Shown here in pieces: positions 63,616 to 64,000 of a stretch of 64,000 nucleotides of DNA. The DNA is from Pseudomonas lutea. Its GTDB lineage: Bacteria; Pseudomonadota; Gammaproteobacteria; Pseudomonadales; Pseudomonadaceae. Both the position numbers and the translations under genes were made by a program. The DNA is taken from positions 992,001-1,056,000 of the forward strand of contig NZ_JRMB01000002.1 in assembly GCF_000759445.1 (NCBI RefSeq), read 5' to 3'. How positions within the stretch are numbered: position 1 is the first letter of the stretch; each line of letters begins with the position of its first letter. The notes beneath the pieces are model-generated. The model saw only the letters and a list, made by a program, of their open reading frames with translations. It was not told the origin of the DNA and searched no databases.

Positions 63616-64000
63616 ATGCAATTACCCAATACGATGCGCCCGCTTAGGCAAATGTTGATCACCCTGCTGGTGGTGCCGCGGGTATATGTAATGCTCAGCG
63701 CGGCGGCAGGCGTTGGCACCGGGGCAGCCAAACCGCCCAGATTATTGAAATCGATAGCGCTCGGATTCCCGTTGACGGTCAGCACTGAGCCCGTGTCCAT
63801 TGCGGATAGCACACGCAACGTCGTGACAGAAGGCGTTGCAGGGTCGACGATACTGAGTTGCGTATTCCATGCGCTTCCGGCAACCGTTGGCGTGATGCGA
63901 ATCACAGTCCCACTGTTTATCGCCTGCTGACGTGCATAGTTGAGGAAACGCTGAAAGTCGCTGACTTCCGTGTCTGCCTTGGTGTTTTGAATCGCCGTGC
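63612..64000 (-). CDS. FimU/FimT-type minor pilin, cut by the window end
   Basis: The visible 129 codons lack the N-terminus, which lies beyond 64000. The text NYARQQAINSGTVIRI is the conserved helix-to-strand region of GspH/FimT/FimU pilins. The end has a Cys pair (NICLSGRIVLGNCI). It precedes pilV with an ATGA overlap, where P. aeruginosa has fimU. FimT is an alternative identity. Confidence 0.82.
   Translation of the reverse strand, partial: TAIQNTKADTEVSDFQRFLNYARQQAINSGTVIRITPTVAGSAWNTQLSIVDPATPSVTTLRVLSAMDTGSVLTVNGNPSAIDFNNLGGLAAPVPTPAAALSITYTRGTTSRVINICLSGRIVLGNCI

Overview
The window looks like a Pseudomonas chromosome, probably of the fluorescens/syringae side of the genus. It is GC-rich and carries typical Pseudomonas REP repeats. 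Between about 23.5 and 64 kb it keeps the ampE-ampD-nadC-tRNAThr-pilABCD-coaE-yacG and ndh-tRNA-clpB-pgeF-rluD-bamD-pilSR-thiO-minor pilin order known from P. aeruginosa. No species can be named from sequence alone.

Region 1 (1 to about 12.45 kb) is the right end of a lambda-like prophage. A CI-type repressor gene (7449-8177, +) sits between two early transcription units. One runs leftward: Cro-like protein, DUF3077 protein, small proteins, a KilAC antirepressor, an O-like protein, a DnaC-type loader, a DnaB-type helicase and a tyrosine recombinase. Nearly all of these genes are joined by ATGA stop/start overlaps. The other runs rightward: a LuxR-type HTH protein, two small proteins, excisionase and integrase. 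Five related 13-bp operator-like sites flank the repressor gene, three at an exact 24-bp pitch and two over the rightward promoter. Out-of-phase iterons lie inside the O-like gene and look like the replication origin. The element ends in a copy of the tmRNA (ssrA) 3' end. An A/T-rich P-loop ATPase gene sits as cargo between integrase and that attachment site.

Region 2 (12.45-23.2 kb) is variable chromosome. It holds a small acidic protein, an autotransporter, the efflux pump SotB, an HPP membrane protein, and a potE-decarboxylase operon for polyamine or acid metabolism.

Region 3 (23.5-34.5 kb) is core: ampE, ampD, a DUF1631 protein, nadC, tRNA-Thr, pilA with its own RpoN-type promoter, then pilB-pilC-pilD-coaE-yacG.

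Region 4 (34.5-42.3 kb) is a catabolic block between REP arrays. It contains a YcaC-like hydrolase with a divergent LysR regulator, then a hydroxyacid dehydrogenase, an SDR, an FAA hydrolase and an MFS importer facing an AraC regulator. It probably handles an organic or sugar acid.

Region 5 (42.3-64 kb) is again core: DUF1780-MOSC, ndh, a 204-bp REP tandem array, a GAF-PAS-GGDEF protein, a four-gene tRNA operon (Asn-Pro-Lys-Pro), clpB with a sigma-32-type promoter, pgeF-rluD, bamD, pilS-pilR, thiO and the minor pilin operon, cut by the window edge. PilS-PilR presumably drives the pilA promoter about 25 kb away, so the pilus regulator, major subunit, assembly motor and minor pilins are all in this window.
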